DNA from: Clostridia bacterium | GTDB taxonomy: Bacteria; Bacillota; Clostridia; Oscillospirales; CAG-272 | Assembly: GCA_017456985.1 (NCBI GenBank) | Contig: JAFTIH010000004.1 | Coordinates: 1-53,021 of the forward strand | Direction: 5' to 3' | Length of the DNA: 53,021 bases | Shown: piece by piece, positions 25,707 through 33,411 of the stretch | Layout of the letters: the number at the start of each line of letters is the position of its first letter | Numbering within the stretch: position 1 is the first letter of the stretch | Translations under genes and position numbers: made by a program | The notes under the pieces: model-generated | Databases searched by the model: none | Told to the model about the DNA's origin: nothing | What the model saw: only the letters and a program-made list of their open reading frames with translations

Positions 25707-27155
25707 TTAACACTGCGCGATCAAGGCAAGATAGAAGGACACGGCGTCCGAAACACCCTCGACGCGAATGCGCTCGTTGTTGCCGTGAATGGTCGCGCGC
25801 TCCGCACTCGTGAGTGCCATTGCGGAAAACCGATAGACGCGGTCCGAGATCTCGCCGTAGTGACGGGAGTCGGAGCATTGCATCATCAAATAGGGAGTCA
25901 CAAGGCACCCTTGCCAGGTGGAAGCGACTGCGTGTGCCACGCGATCCCATCCCACGCAATCGGTGCGCGAGATGCGGCTGGGATTCATACCGCCGAGCGA
26001 GGTGATCTCCACGGCGTCGTTATCCACCGTTTTCTTTAAGCGCGCCAGCGCGCCATCCACCGTGTCGGCGGGGTTTAAGCGGATATTGGATACCATCACA
26101 GCCTCGGGCGGAATGACGTTACGCGCCGTGCTGCCCTCCATTTGCGTGAAGGCAACCGTCGTGCGAAGCAGGGCGTTCAGCTCACCGCCGCTCTTTTTAC
26201 AGATGCCGTCAAGGACACCCTTAAAGAGCCAGAGGTTTGCAAAGATCATACGGTAGAGGAAGCTCGAATGCCTGCCGAGCGTATCGAACATCGCCGCGAC
26301 GGGGTACGACAGATGCGAGGGGAAGGGGTTGTTTTCGATCTTCACACAGGCATCCGCCAAAACGCCCACGGGCGTATGGGGCTTGGGTGCAGAGGCGTGA
26401 CCACCCGCCGAGCGCGCGCGGTAGCAAACGTCCACCATTCCCTTTTCGGCGATGCCGATCATACCGCACGCCGCACGAACGCCGGGAAATACGTTTTCGA
26501 CCACGGCGCCGCCCTCGTCAAGCACGAGCGCGGGAGTGATGCCCTGCTCCTTAAAGTAGGAAACGATATTCACAGCCCCCTTGCCGTTGACCTCTTCTCC
26601 GCCCGAGAAGGCGAGATATATGTCATTTTCGGGGGTGAAGCCGCGAGAAAGAAGCGTTTCGGTCGCGTACAGCGCGCCGTGGAAGGTGACCTTGGTGTCG
26701 AGCGTACCGCGTCCCCACACCACGCCGTCCTCTAAAACGGCGTCAAAGGGCGGCTTCTCCCACGCATCCTCGTTGACGGGGACGACGTCGTAATGCGCCA
26801 TCAGAACGGTAGGCTCGCCCGCCTTCTTACCGCGCCAATGAAAGAGGATCGCACGGTCGGGAAGCTCGGTGTAGGAAAGCGTTTCAAAAACCTTGGGGTA
26901 CAGCGTGGGAAGCGCGTCAAGAAGTCCGCGGAATGCCTGCTCGTCCTCTTTTTCTTTTTCGCGGTAGGACACCGTAGGAAAGCGAATCAGCGTGCGGAAG
27001 ACGTCGAGCGAGCGCTCCTTGTCAAAGTCCTCGTCCTTGGGGGACGCGGGAGCCTGTGCCCTCGGGCGGAAGCGAAGCGTGCGGATCAAAACGACCGCTA
27101 AGAACGCGCAAAGGAGCGCCGCGAGGATCAGCAAAAAAATCGTTACGGGCGTCAT
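25707..27155 (-). CDS. Membrane-anchored M20 family metallopeptidase (carboxypeptidase S / PM20D1-like)
   Basis: A 482-aa zinc peptidase. Residues about 5-25 form an uncleaved membrane anchor. The catalytic domain has VLMAHYDVVPV (first zinc His and catalytic Asp), WGRGTLDTK (bridging Asp), FSGGEEVNGKGA (catalytic Glu pair), LDEGG and a late SDSRHYGEI with the last zinc His; the lid domain contains GGHASAPKPHTPVGVLA. Members hydrolyse dipeptides or N-acyl amino acids. Last gene of a three-gene operon behind two uncharacterised membrane proteins, whose stop overlaps its ribosome-site region. This suggests an uptake-and-hydrolysis module for a small peptide or acyl-amino acid. Confidence 0.88.
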   Translation of the reverse strand: MTPVTIFLLILAALLCAFLAVVLIRTLRFRPRAQAPASPKDEDFDKERSLDVFRTLIRFPTVSYREKEKEDEQAFRGLLDALPTLYPKVFETLSYTELPDRAILFHWRGKKAGEPTVLMAHYDVVPVNEDAWEKPPFDAVLEDGVVWGRGTLDTKVTFHGALYATETLLSRGFTPENDIYLAFSGGEEVNGKGAVNIVSYFKEQGITPALVLDEGGAVVENVFPGVRAACGMIGIAEKGMVDVCYRARSAGGHASAPKPHTPVGVLADACVKIENNPFPSHLSYPVAAMFDTLGRHSSFLYRMIFANLWLFKGVLDGICKKSGGELNALLRTTVAFTQMEGSTARNVIPPEAVMVSNIRLNPADTVDGALARLKKTVDNDAVEITSLGGMNPSRISRTDCVGWDRVAHAVASTWQGCLVTPYLMMQCSDSRHYGEISDRVYRFSAMALTSAERATIHGNNERIRVEGVSDAVSFYLALIAQC

Positions 27156-27156
27156 A

Positions 27157-27831
27157 TCAGATCTTTCCTTTTTTGTAAAGAATACGGGCGATCAGCACGG
27201 TAAACACCACGCCCACGGGGACCATAATGCCCACGGAGCCCTCGTTGAGCCCGGGAACGAAGATGAACAGCGCAAGCATCAGGATCATCGGTGCGATGGC
27301 GAGCTTAAAGTTCTTAGACACGAACGCCACTGCAAGTCCGCCGAAGAGGGCGGGCAGGATCATATCAAAGGCGGGCGCTAAAACGGGAGATTCGAGCAGA
27401 GGGCGAAGCGGCACGATGAGAAGCACGCCCAGCGCGATGATCAGCGTCGTGACGATGCTTGAGGTCGCAATGGCGATGGTGGAAACGATCTCTCCCTCCT
27501 CGTCCGATGCCTTCACGCCTGCACGGTTCATTGCATCCAGCGCGCAAGGAAGCTTTAAGTTGGAGATGTTACCCGTCACGAAGGAAAGGTAGGCACCGCC
27601 CGCGCCCAGCATCGGGACGTAGGTAAACATTTCCACAAGTCCAACCGCCCAATACATCGGCAAGATCGCGACCGTGCCCGCAAGGAGCGCGGTATAGTTG
27701 GGCTGTGCCTCAAAAAGGATGGCTACGATAAAGGGAACGGCGAGGATGAGCGCGGCAAGCGCAAGTCCCCAGATGCGTCCATAGTAATGAAGGCTTTCAA
27801 GATACGTTCTTTTTTCTTTCACATCGTCCAC
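27157..27831 (-). CDS. Multi-pass membrane protein of unknown function, partner of DUF5058
   Basis: A 224-aa protein with about six membrane segments and a short charged N-terminus. A central hydrophilic stretch (LKLPCALDAMNRAGVKASDEEGEIVST) separates two hydrophobic halves and looks conserved in character; a Gly-rich GAGGAYLSFVTGN precedes it. I recognise no named family, though such proteins are commonly found beside DUF5058 proteins and M20 peptidases in Clostridia. AAGGAGG precedes the ATG, 4 bp after the DUF5058 stop. A permease subunit is the simplest guess. Confidence 0.75.
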   Translation of the reverse strand: MDDVKEKRTYLESLHYYGRIWGLALAALILAVPFIVAILFEAQPNYTALLAGTVAILPMYWAVGLVEMFTYVPMLGAGGAYLSFVTGNISNLKLPCALDAMNRAGVKASDEEGEIVSTIAIATSSIVTTLIIALGVLLIVPLRPLLESPVLAPAFDMILPALFGGLAVAFVSKNFKLAIAPMILMLALFIFVPGLNEGSVGIMVPVGVVFTVLIARILYKKGKI

Positions 27832-27835
27832 CTCC

Positions 27836-28558
27836 TTATCCTAACCAAGCCGTGATCGGAATGGCAAGCGCCATACCGCCCACAAGACTGAACGGAAGCG
27901 CATAGTCGAGCATCCACTTCATTCCCTTCAAGCGAGAAAGCAATCCGCACGCGACCATGATCAGCGCACTTGCCGCCATCACGAGCACGGGGATGAGCGC
28001 CTTCGTTTCACCGCTGAAAACGGTGGTGAAATCGCAAAATACGTAACCGAGAAAAGCGGAGATCATACCGAGGAACATCGCGGTATTGAAGATCTCGCCC
28101 CACTTTTTGTCGCGTTTTTCCATCGACTTCAAGCCCTTTTGAATGCTCTTTGTAAAGATGGGGACCAGAACAAGACCAAAGGCGATACCAAAGGTCATCA
28201 CGAACAGCACCGTCACGAAGCCCGAGGCATCCAACGCCCCCTCGGGCAGGAAGCCTGCCGTGGTTTCCGCCGCAATGGTCTCGTAGCTGAGCGAGCCGAT
28301 GATCGAAAGGCGAAGCCAGGGAAGCGCCACGCCAAAGCTACCCGCAAGCGCAAGCACGCCCACGAGGATCGAAACGGCGGGCGCGATCGTAAAGATGGCG
28401 GACGAGGATACCGTTTTGCGCAGGATCTTCGTATCCATACCAAGCTCCTTGGCGCGGCGCCACGCGCGCACAAGGAAAAAGACGGATTGTGTCAAAACGA
28501 GCAAAATGACGATGCCCGCAATAACGAATAAAATCGGATGATTGACAGAAAACTCCAT
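27836..28558 (-). CDS. DUF5058 family membrane protein
   Basis: A 240-aa multi-pass membrane protein. The N-terminus MEFSVNHPILFVIAGIVILLVLTQSVFFLVRAWRRAKELGMD matches the family called DUF5058, whose function is not established. About six to seven hydrophobic helices follow, with a basic cytoplasmic loop SIQKGLKSMEKRDKKWGE in the middle. First gene of the operon with the 224-aa membrane protein and the M20 peptidase; the two membrane proteins are of similar size and may form a heteromeric transporter. A promoter lies at 28591-28619. Confidence 0.82.
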   Translation of the reverse strand: MEFSVNHPILFVIAGIVILLVLTQSVFFLVRAWRRAKELGMDTKILRKTVSSSAIFTIAPAVSILVGVLALAGSFGVALPWLRLSIIGSLSYETIAAETTAGFLPEGALDASGFVTVLFVMTFGIAFGLVLVPIFTKSIQKGLKSMEKRDKKWGEIFNTAMFLGMISAFLGYVFCDFTTVFSGETKALIPVLVMAASALIMVACGLLSRLKGMKWMLDYALPFSLVGGMALAIPITAWLG

Positions 28559-28590
28559 CGAAAAGCTCCTTCCAAAAGATTTCTCCTCTC

Positions 28591-28619
28591 ATTATACACG
28601 AAAAAGAGAAAAAAAGCAA
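28591..28619 (-). promoter_or_regulatory. Promoter of the DUF5058-M20 operon
   Basis: TTGCTT (28614-28619), 17 bp, TATAAT (28591-28596) on the minus strand, 32 bp before the start codon, in the divergent gap with the M20D amidohydrolase gene. Confidence 0.65.
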
Positions 28620-28647
28620 GAGTATTCCTCCCTTTTCCGCGAATACT

Positions 28648-29838
28648 ATGCGTATGGAAATTCAAACGCTAAAACGGGAGGCTGAAGCCCAAAGAGAATG
28701 GCTGACGCATCATCGTCGCCGCCTGCACGCCTTTGCGGAATGCGGATTCAACCTTCCAAAAACGCTCGATTATGTAAAGAATTGTTTACAATCTATGGGA
28801 TATTCGCCACGGCTTGTTGGAAAGGGCGGGGTCGTTTGCACGCTCAAGGCGGTGACGAGCCACGCTCCGACCGTTCTTTTGCGCGCGGATATGGACGCCC
28901 TTCCCTTGCAGGAGGAGAGCCGTTTATCCTTCCGCGCGGAGAACGGCAACGCGCACGCTTGCGGTCACGACATGCACACGGCGATGCTCCTTGGAGCAGC
29001 GGCACTCTTGCGCGCGCATCAAAAGGAGCTGCCCTGCCACGTGCGCTTTTTCTTTCAGGGAGCGGAGGAGATCCTATGCGGTGCGCGCGACGGCATCGAC
29101 GCAGGTGTCCTCGATGGGATCGCGCGTGCTTTTATGCTCCATTGCGCGGTGGCAGTTCCCTACCCCACGGGAACGGTGCTTTTGCCGCACGCAGGCGTTG
29201 GCGCGCCCGCCTCTGTATTTTTTGATCTGACCCTTGCGGGAGAATCCGCCCACGCAGGGATGAAAAGCGAGGGGCGCGACGCCCTCTTTGCGGGAGCGAC
29301 ACTCTTGTGTGAGGCGTCGGCGTTTGCCGCACGCGACGGGGAGATCTCCTTCTCGGTCGGAAAATTTTCGGGCGGTAGTGCGCCCAACGTCGTCGCGGCG
29401 CGTGCTACGCTTGCGGGGACCTTTCGCGCATACCGAGAAGAAAAGGCGGAAGAAATGCGCGCCCATCTTTTGCGCCTGGCAAAGGACGCGCGTGAGCGCT
29501 TTGGCGTTACCGCTACGGTACGCTTTGGGGGTGCGTGTCCGCCGCTCGTTAACGATGGAGAGGTGCTTTCCGCCTTTACGGCACTGTTAAAAAAAGCGGA
29601 GATCCCTTTCGCATCTCCCGACGGACGCTCCTTTGCCGCAGAGGATTTCGCCGCGATCGCCGCGCGCGTTCCCGCGCTTGCCGTCGCCATCACCGCGGGG
29701 CAAAGGGGACACGGCTACGAGCACCCGCTGCACCATCCGAAGGTGATTTTTGACGAGGACGCCCTGCCATACGGCGCCCTTCTTTACACGCTGGGTGCGT
29801 TGGGAAAGCCTATTATTACCAGCCCCCCGACTGCATAA
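28648..29838 (+). CDS. M20D family amidohydrolase (hippurate hydrolase / N-acyl amino acid hydrolase type)
   Basis: A 396-aa metal-dependent amidohydrolase that should release an amino acid from an N-acyl or similar conjugate. Motifs: LLRADMDALPL, HACGHDMHTAMLLGAA (metal-binding Cys and His), FFQGAEEILCGAR (catalytic Glu), SAHAGMKSEGRDA in the lid and the C-terminal HPLHHPKVIFDEDAL. It is transcribed divergently from an operon holding a different M20 peptidase. No ribosome site is visible before the ATG at 28648 (nor before the ATG six bases on), so initiation may be weak or leaderless. The dispersed palindrome interrupts the coding sequence at YVKNCLQ. The end of the gene overlaps the likely sigG promoter. 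Confidence 0.88.
   Translation: MRMEIQTLKREAEAQREWLTHHRRRLHAFAECGFNLPKTLDYVKNCLQSMGYSPRLVGKGGVVCTLKAVTSHAPTVLLRADMDALPLQEESRLSFRAENGNAHACGHDMHTAMLLGAAALLRAHQKELPCHVRFFFQGAEEILCGARDGIDAGVLDGIARAFMLHCAVAVPYPTGTVLLPHAGVGAPASVFFDLTLAGESAHAGMKSEGRDALFAGATLLCEASAFAARDGEISFSVGKFSGGSAPNVVAARATLAGTFRAYREEKAEEMRAHLLRLAKDARERFGVTATVRFGGACPPLVNDGEVLSAFTALLKKAEIPFASPDGRSFAAEDFAAIAARVPALAVAITAGQRGHGYEHPLHHPKVIFDEDALPYGALLYTLGALGKPIITSPPTA
28773..28790. repeat. Dispersed palindrome, copy 3, inside the M20D gene
   Basis: TGTAAAGAATTGTTTACA, one base off the perfect dyad TGTAAACAATTGTTTACA, lies in the coding sequence at VKNCL. Confidence 0.65.
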
Positions 29839-29863
29839 AAGAAGGGCGGTTTTGCCAATACTT
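29833..29863 (+). promoter_or_regulatory. Possible sigma-F-type promoter of sigG
   Basis: GCATA (29833-29837) fits the forespore -35 box GYATA. GCCAATACTT (29854-29863), 16 bp on, fits GGnnAnAnTw except for one G. The -35 box overlaps the stop codon of the amidohydrolase gene, and the sigG ATG is 35 bp further on. SigG genes are SigF-dependent in model spore formers. Confidence 0.45.
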
Positions 29864-29898
29864 TTCTCACAACGCAAAAAAAGGATGCAAGCACGCAT

Positions 29899-30669
29899 AT
29901 GTATTATAATAAGGTAGAAATCTGCGGTGTGAACACCGCAAAGCTCCCCCTGCTTTCCGACGAAGAGAAAAGAAGCCTGCTCTTGCGCGCCCAAACGGGC
30001 GACAAGGCGGCACGGGACGAGCTTGTCTATGGTAATTTACGCTTGGTGCTCTCCATCGTACAGCGCTTTTCGGGACGGCGCGAGTGTCTTGACGACCTCT
30101 TTCAGGTGGGGTGCATTGGGCTGATCAAGGCGATCGACAATTTCAACACCGACCTCGACGTCAAGTTTTCCACCTATGCCGTACCGATGATCATCGGCGA
30201 GGTCAAGCGGTATTTGCGTGACAACACCCCCGTGCGCATCTCTCGCTCTATGCGCGATCTTGCCTACCGCGCTCTGCGCGCCCGCGAGGCTCTCGTGCGT
30301 GAGCTTGGCGAGGAGCCCACCGTCGAGCAGATCGCCGATGCGCTGGGCGAGGACAAGCGCGAGGTGGCGCGCGCGATGGAGGCGACCGTGGAGCCGATGT
30401 CCTTATACGACGCCGTATATGGCGACGGCGAGGACGCCGTGTTCGTGATCGACCAGCTTGCAGACGGCGAGACGGACGAGGATTTCGTAGAAAGCTTCGC
30501 TCTGCGCGACGCGCTCGCAAAGCTCTCGGAGCGCGAGCGGCATATCATTCTAATGCGCTTTTACCGCGGCAAAACGCAAATGGAGATCGCGGGGGAGATC
30601 GGCATCTCCCAAGCGCAGGTCTCGCGCCTTGAAAAGGGCGCACTCTCCAAAATGCGAAAATATATGTAA
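29899..30669 (+). CDS. sigG: RNA polymerase sporulation sigma factor SigG
   Basis: Late forespore-specific sigma factor. The 256-aa protein begins YYNKVEICGVNTAKLPLL, the N-terminal signature of SigG. Sigma region 2 follows with GNLRLVLSIVQRF, DDLFQVGCIGLIKAIDNF and KFSTYAVPMIIGEVKRYLRD (-10 recognition), then region 3, and region 4 with LSERERHIILMRFYRGKTQMEIAGEIGISQAQVSRLEKGAL (-35 recognition helix-turn-helix). The ribosome site AAAGGA is rather distant (about 14 nt). In Bacillus and many Clostridia sigG follows spoIIGA and sigE; here it stands alone with a strong terminator. Its presence implies that the host makes, or recently made, endospores. Confidence 0.96.
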   Translation: MYYNKVEICGVNTAKLPLLSDEEKRSLLLRAQTGDKAARDELVYGNLRLVLSIVQRFSGRRECLDDLFQVGCIGLIKAIDNFNTDLDVKFSTYAVPMIIGEVKRYLRDNTPVRISRSMRDLAYRALRAREALVRELGEEPTVEQIADALGEDKREVARAMEATVEPMSLYDAVYGDGEDAVFVIDQLADGETDEDFVESFALRDALAKLSERERHIILMRFYRGKTQMEIAGEIGISQAQVSRLEKGALSKMRKYM

Positions 30670-30716
30670 AAAAGCACCGCGCACGCTTCTTTTGAGGGCG
30701 TGCGCGGTGCTTTTTT
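30668..30716. terminator. Bidirectional terminator between sigG and the deacetylase gene
   Basis: A 13-bp GC-rich stem GCACCGCGCACGC (30674-30686) with its complement (30698-30710), flanked by six A and six T residues. It ends sigG on the plus strand and the polysaccharide operon on the minus strand. Confidence 0.92.
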
Positions 30717-30725
30717 CAATGAAAA

Positions 30726-31589
30726 TTATGCTAAGAAAAGTGTCTCGCCGGGCGCGATCTTATAAGGCTTGCGGTCGATCTCAAACCAGATCGTGTAGAG
30801 CGTGGGGTTATAGATGCGGTCCGACTCCAAGCTAAATACAAGCGAATTGTACGCGGTAACGTAGTCATAGATCTCCATATTCGTGGCGTACCAGACGTCG
30901 GGATGCCCTGCGATCTTTTTGCAGATCTCCTCGATCCGCTCCCAGCCGCCCTCGCGACGCGTAAACTCGTACCCGTGCCCCCAAAGGTAAAAGAGTCGGG
31001 GGTAGCGGTTAGCAACGTACGCGTTTTCAAAATCAATCGCAAGAAACTTATCGATATACTCGAATACGGCGTCGTTTTCCTGGTGCGCAGTCGGCATCCA
31101 GGCAAGGAAGTCCTGGGGCAGGCGAAACAGATCGTTATCCGCGCCAAGCGTACGGGCGTAAACGATGCCGAGCGACTGCAAGATCGCCTTGATCTCCTCG
31201 TAGCTGTTGCCCGGGAACATATTGCGGATGCCCGAATCGGGATACGCCATACCACGGATGATGCGACCGAAGCGCGCCTCAAGCTCGCGGCGGGATTCAA
31301 GCACGTCCCGCACCAGCTCGGTGGGGGTGATCATACCCGGGGCGCGGTGAAAATAGCCGTGTACGGCAACCTCGTGTCCGCGGTCTAAAAACTTCTCCTT
31401 GACGGTTTCCGTCTTCATCGCGTCCTCACCGTGGAGCGCCATAGAATTTAAATTGAAGGTGCATTTGAGCCCGTAGGACGTAATGAGATCCGAAAAGCGC
31501 ACGTCCTCGCGACAGCCGTCGTCATAGCTCATCGTAAACGCGCGCGTCTTTCCCTCGGGAAAGCGTAAAAAGCGATAACGAAAATTCAT
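30726..31589 (-). CDS. Polysaccharide deacetylase (NodB-like) family protein
   Basis: A 287-aa protein of the carbohydrate esterase 4 fold. The catalytic and metal residues are visible: TMSYDDG with Asp-23 and Asp-24, then GHEVAVHGYFH with His-72 and His-77, and RGMAYPDSG as the third motif. CE4 enzymes remove N- or O-acetyl groups from sugars in surface polymers. No signal peptide is present, so a cytoplasmic substrate such as a lipid-linked repeat unit or precursor is possible. GGAGGC precedes the start. Last gene of the polysaccharide operon, right before the shared terminator. Confidence 0.85.
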   Translation of the reverse strand: MNFRYRFLRFPEGKTRAFTMSYDDGCREDVRFSDLITSYGLKCTFNLNSMALHGEDAMKTETVKEKFLDRGHEVAVHGYFHRAPGMITPTELVRDVLESRRELEARFGRIIRGMAYPDSGIRNMFPGNSYEEIKAILQSLGIVYARTLGADNDLFRLPQDFLAWMPTAHQENDAVFEYIDKFLAIDFENAYVANRYPRLFYLWGHGYEFTRREGGWERIEEICKKIAGHPDVWYATNMEIYDYVTAYNSLVFSLESDRIYNPTLYTIWFEIDRKPYKIAPGETLFLA

Positions 31590-31602
31590 AACAAGCCTCC
31601 TT

Positions 31603-32238
31603 TTATTCCTCTAACAGCTCGGAAAAATCCGTAATATAGCGATCCGTCGCGGCGCGGATGTCGTCCGCATAGGCGCGCGAGCTTTCGTCAAACACGCCGT
31701 AAACGATCATACCCGCGCGCTTTGCGGTGCGGTCGGCGTCGAGGTTATCGTCGAGAAAGATGACCTCCTCCACGCGCCGTCCGATGCGCGCTGCCGCCAT
31801 CTCGTAGATCTTCGGGTCCGCCTTGGAGGTGCCGAAGTCCTCGCACGACCAGACGTTGTCGAACAGCTCGAACATCCCGTTGCTTTTTAAGCACGGGTCA
31901 AGCATTCGGTGGGGACTCGCCGTGAGCACGTGTAGATCGTCCCCGCGTGCGCGGAGTGCAACGAGCGTTTCCTTGACGTTTGGCTTTGCAAGAATGCGGT
32001 GTGCATACGCCTCCGTCGCATAGTCGTCCACCATCGTAAGGATTTCTTCTACCGTCATCGGGACGCCGAGCGAAACGAAATATCTCGCCGCGCCCGTATA
32101 GCCGAGCGGCGTGATGGTCTTGACGGTGTCTCCATCGTGCGGAATACCATGCACGTCCAGCACGTTGAGCATCGCGCCCACGAAGGTGGGCATCGAGTCA
32201 ACGAGTGTGCCGTCAAAGTCAAAAAGATACGATGCCAT
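31603..32238 (-). CDS. HAD-superfamily phosphatase
   Basis: A 211-aa HAD hydrolase of subfamily IA. The nucleophile motif is YLFDFDGTLVDS (Asp-7, Asp-9), motif II the Thr of VLTASP, motif III Lys in SKADPKIYEMAA, and motif IV EVIFLDDNLDAD. Substrate unknown; its place between a nucleotidyltransferase-like protein and a deacetylase at the end of the polysaccharide operon suggests a sugar phosphate. The ribosome site is weak, and it starts 5 bp after the preceding gene, so translation is probably coupled. Confidence 0.85.
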   Translation of the reverse strand: MASYLFDFDGTLVDSMPTFVGAMLNVLDVHGIPHDGDTVKTITPLGYTGAARYFVSLGVPMTVEEILTMVDDYATEAYAHRILAKPNVKETLVALRARGDDLHVLTASPHRMLDPCLKSNGMFELFDNVWSCEDFGTSKADPKIYEMAAARIGRRVEEVIFLDDNLDADRTAKRAGMIVYGVFDESSRAYADDIRAATDRYITDFSELLEE

Positions 32239-32243
32239 AGCGT

Positions 32244-33398
32244 TTATTCAATGCCGAGGGTGTGAAAGAGCTCCAAGCGCTCTCGACCCGTTTCCTCCTT
32301 GATCGTTGCATTTTGCTTTAATTCCGTCACCGCCGCGCCCGCGCGCCTCGTAAACAGGATGCGGAAGAAGCGGTGGATCTGACAGAAGGGATATAAAATG
32401 GGATATTTGTTTAAAACGGGGTACTTCTTTTTCAAAAGGCGAAGCGGCATAAAGATGCGCTGCATCGCATAGGCAAAGCGCCCGCCCGTCTTGGCTTGAT
32501 CCACGGAGATGCGGTTTTTCTCGGTGCCATACACGCCGCCGTCTAACAAAAAGCGCTCCATCGCCTGCGTGATCTCGGTGTGTGTTCCCTCGCCGAACCA
32601 AGCCTCGGAAAGTGCGACGGCATTCTCGTAAAAGGAAACCAGCTCCGACCGCGCAAGCAGATCGTGAAGCGTCGCGCCCTCGCGCACACCCTTTTCGTGA
32701 GAAAGCAGGTAAATATCGAGAAAAGGACGGATGCCGCAGCCACCGATCTTAAAGTGCCGCGCGGCGTGTGCGATCTGATGAAAATAGAAAAACTCGTCCG
32801 TCATACGGTAGCGGTAACCCTCGTCGCACACCGCGTAGTCCCACACGGGGGCAAGCACGGCGTCGATAACGGGCATCAATAGTCCAAGATGAAAATGCAG
32901 CTCAAGATGCATCCCCGTCGGGGAATGCATCGAAACGTCGTGGTAGATCTCGTGATCGTCAACCGTATATCCCTTTGCCTGCAAAGCCTCGATCGCGGCG
33001 GAAAGCTGCTCTTCCCTGACGAGAACGTCCACGTCACAGCTGGTACGCATCCACGGCTCGGGATACGCCGCGCGCAGCACGGAGCCTTTAAGCGGCATAT
33101 ACGGGATCTTTGCCTCGGCAAGCGTTAAGGCGATCTCGTCAAGCGTGAAGCGAAGCTGCTCTACACGGTAGATAGCAAGCAAAAGCTCCCGCTCAAGCGC
33201 CGCAAAGATTGGATCCTCGCCCACAAAGCCCAGCTCGTGCACCGCGTGCGCAAGCAAATGCGCCAGGTCGTGCCGCTTTGCAAGAGCGTAAAGCCCCTGT
33301 AAGCGCGGCACCGTCAGCGCACTGCGAAGCGCTTCTGCGTCCCCCGTGCCAAAAACGGCAAAGCGGAGCAGAGCAAATAAAAGCGTTTTTTTATCCAT
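32244..33398 (-). CDS. Nucleotidyltransferase-fold protein of the NTP_transf_5 family
   Basis: A 384-aa protein. The central YMPLKGSVLRAAYPEPWMRTSCDVDVLV (about residues 99-127) matches the NTP_transf_5 family, with the DVDVLV acidic pair in the place of the nucleotidyltransferase metal ligands. MHLELHFHLG, carrying a third acidic residue, and a helical C-terminal half with a basic tail follow. Members are common in capsule and exopolysaccharide operons of Clostridia and gut bacteria, but no reaction is established. AAGGAACG precedes the ATG. It may transfer a nucleotidyl or phosphoryl group to a sugar or lipid. Confidence 0.8.
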   Translation of the reverse strand: MDKKTLLFALLRFAVFGTGDAEALRSALTVPRLQGLYALAKRHDLAHLLAHAVHELGFVGEDPIFAALERELLLAIYRVEQLRFTLDEIALTLAEAKIPYMPLKGSVLRAAYPEPWMRTSCDVDVLVREEQLSAAIEALQAKGYTVDDHEIYHDVSMHSPTGMHLELHFHLGLLMPVIDAVLAPVWDYAVCDEGYRYRMTDEFFYFHQIAHAARHFKIGGCGIRPFLDIYLLSHEKGVREGATLHDLLARSELVSFYENAVALSEAWFGEGTHTEITQAMERFLLDGGVYGTEKNRISVDQAKTGGRFAYAMQRIFMPLRLLKKKYPVLNKYPILYPFCQIHRFFRILFTRRAGAAVTELKQNATIKEETGRERLELFHTLGIE

Positions 33399-33411
33399 AG
33401 GACGTTCCTTT

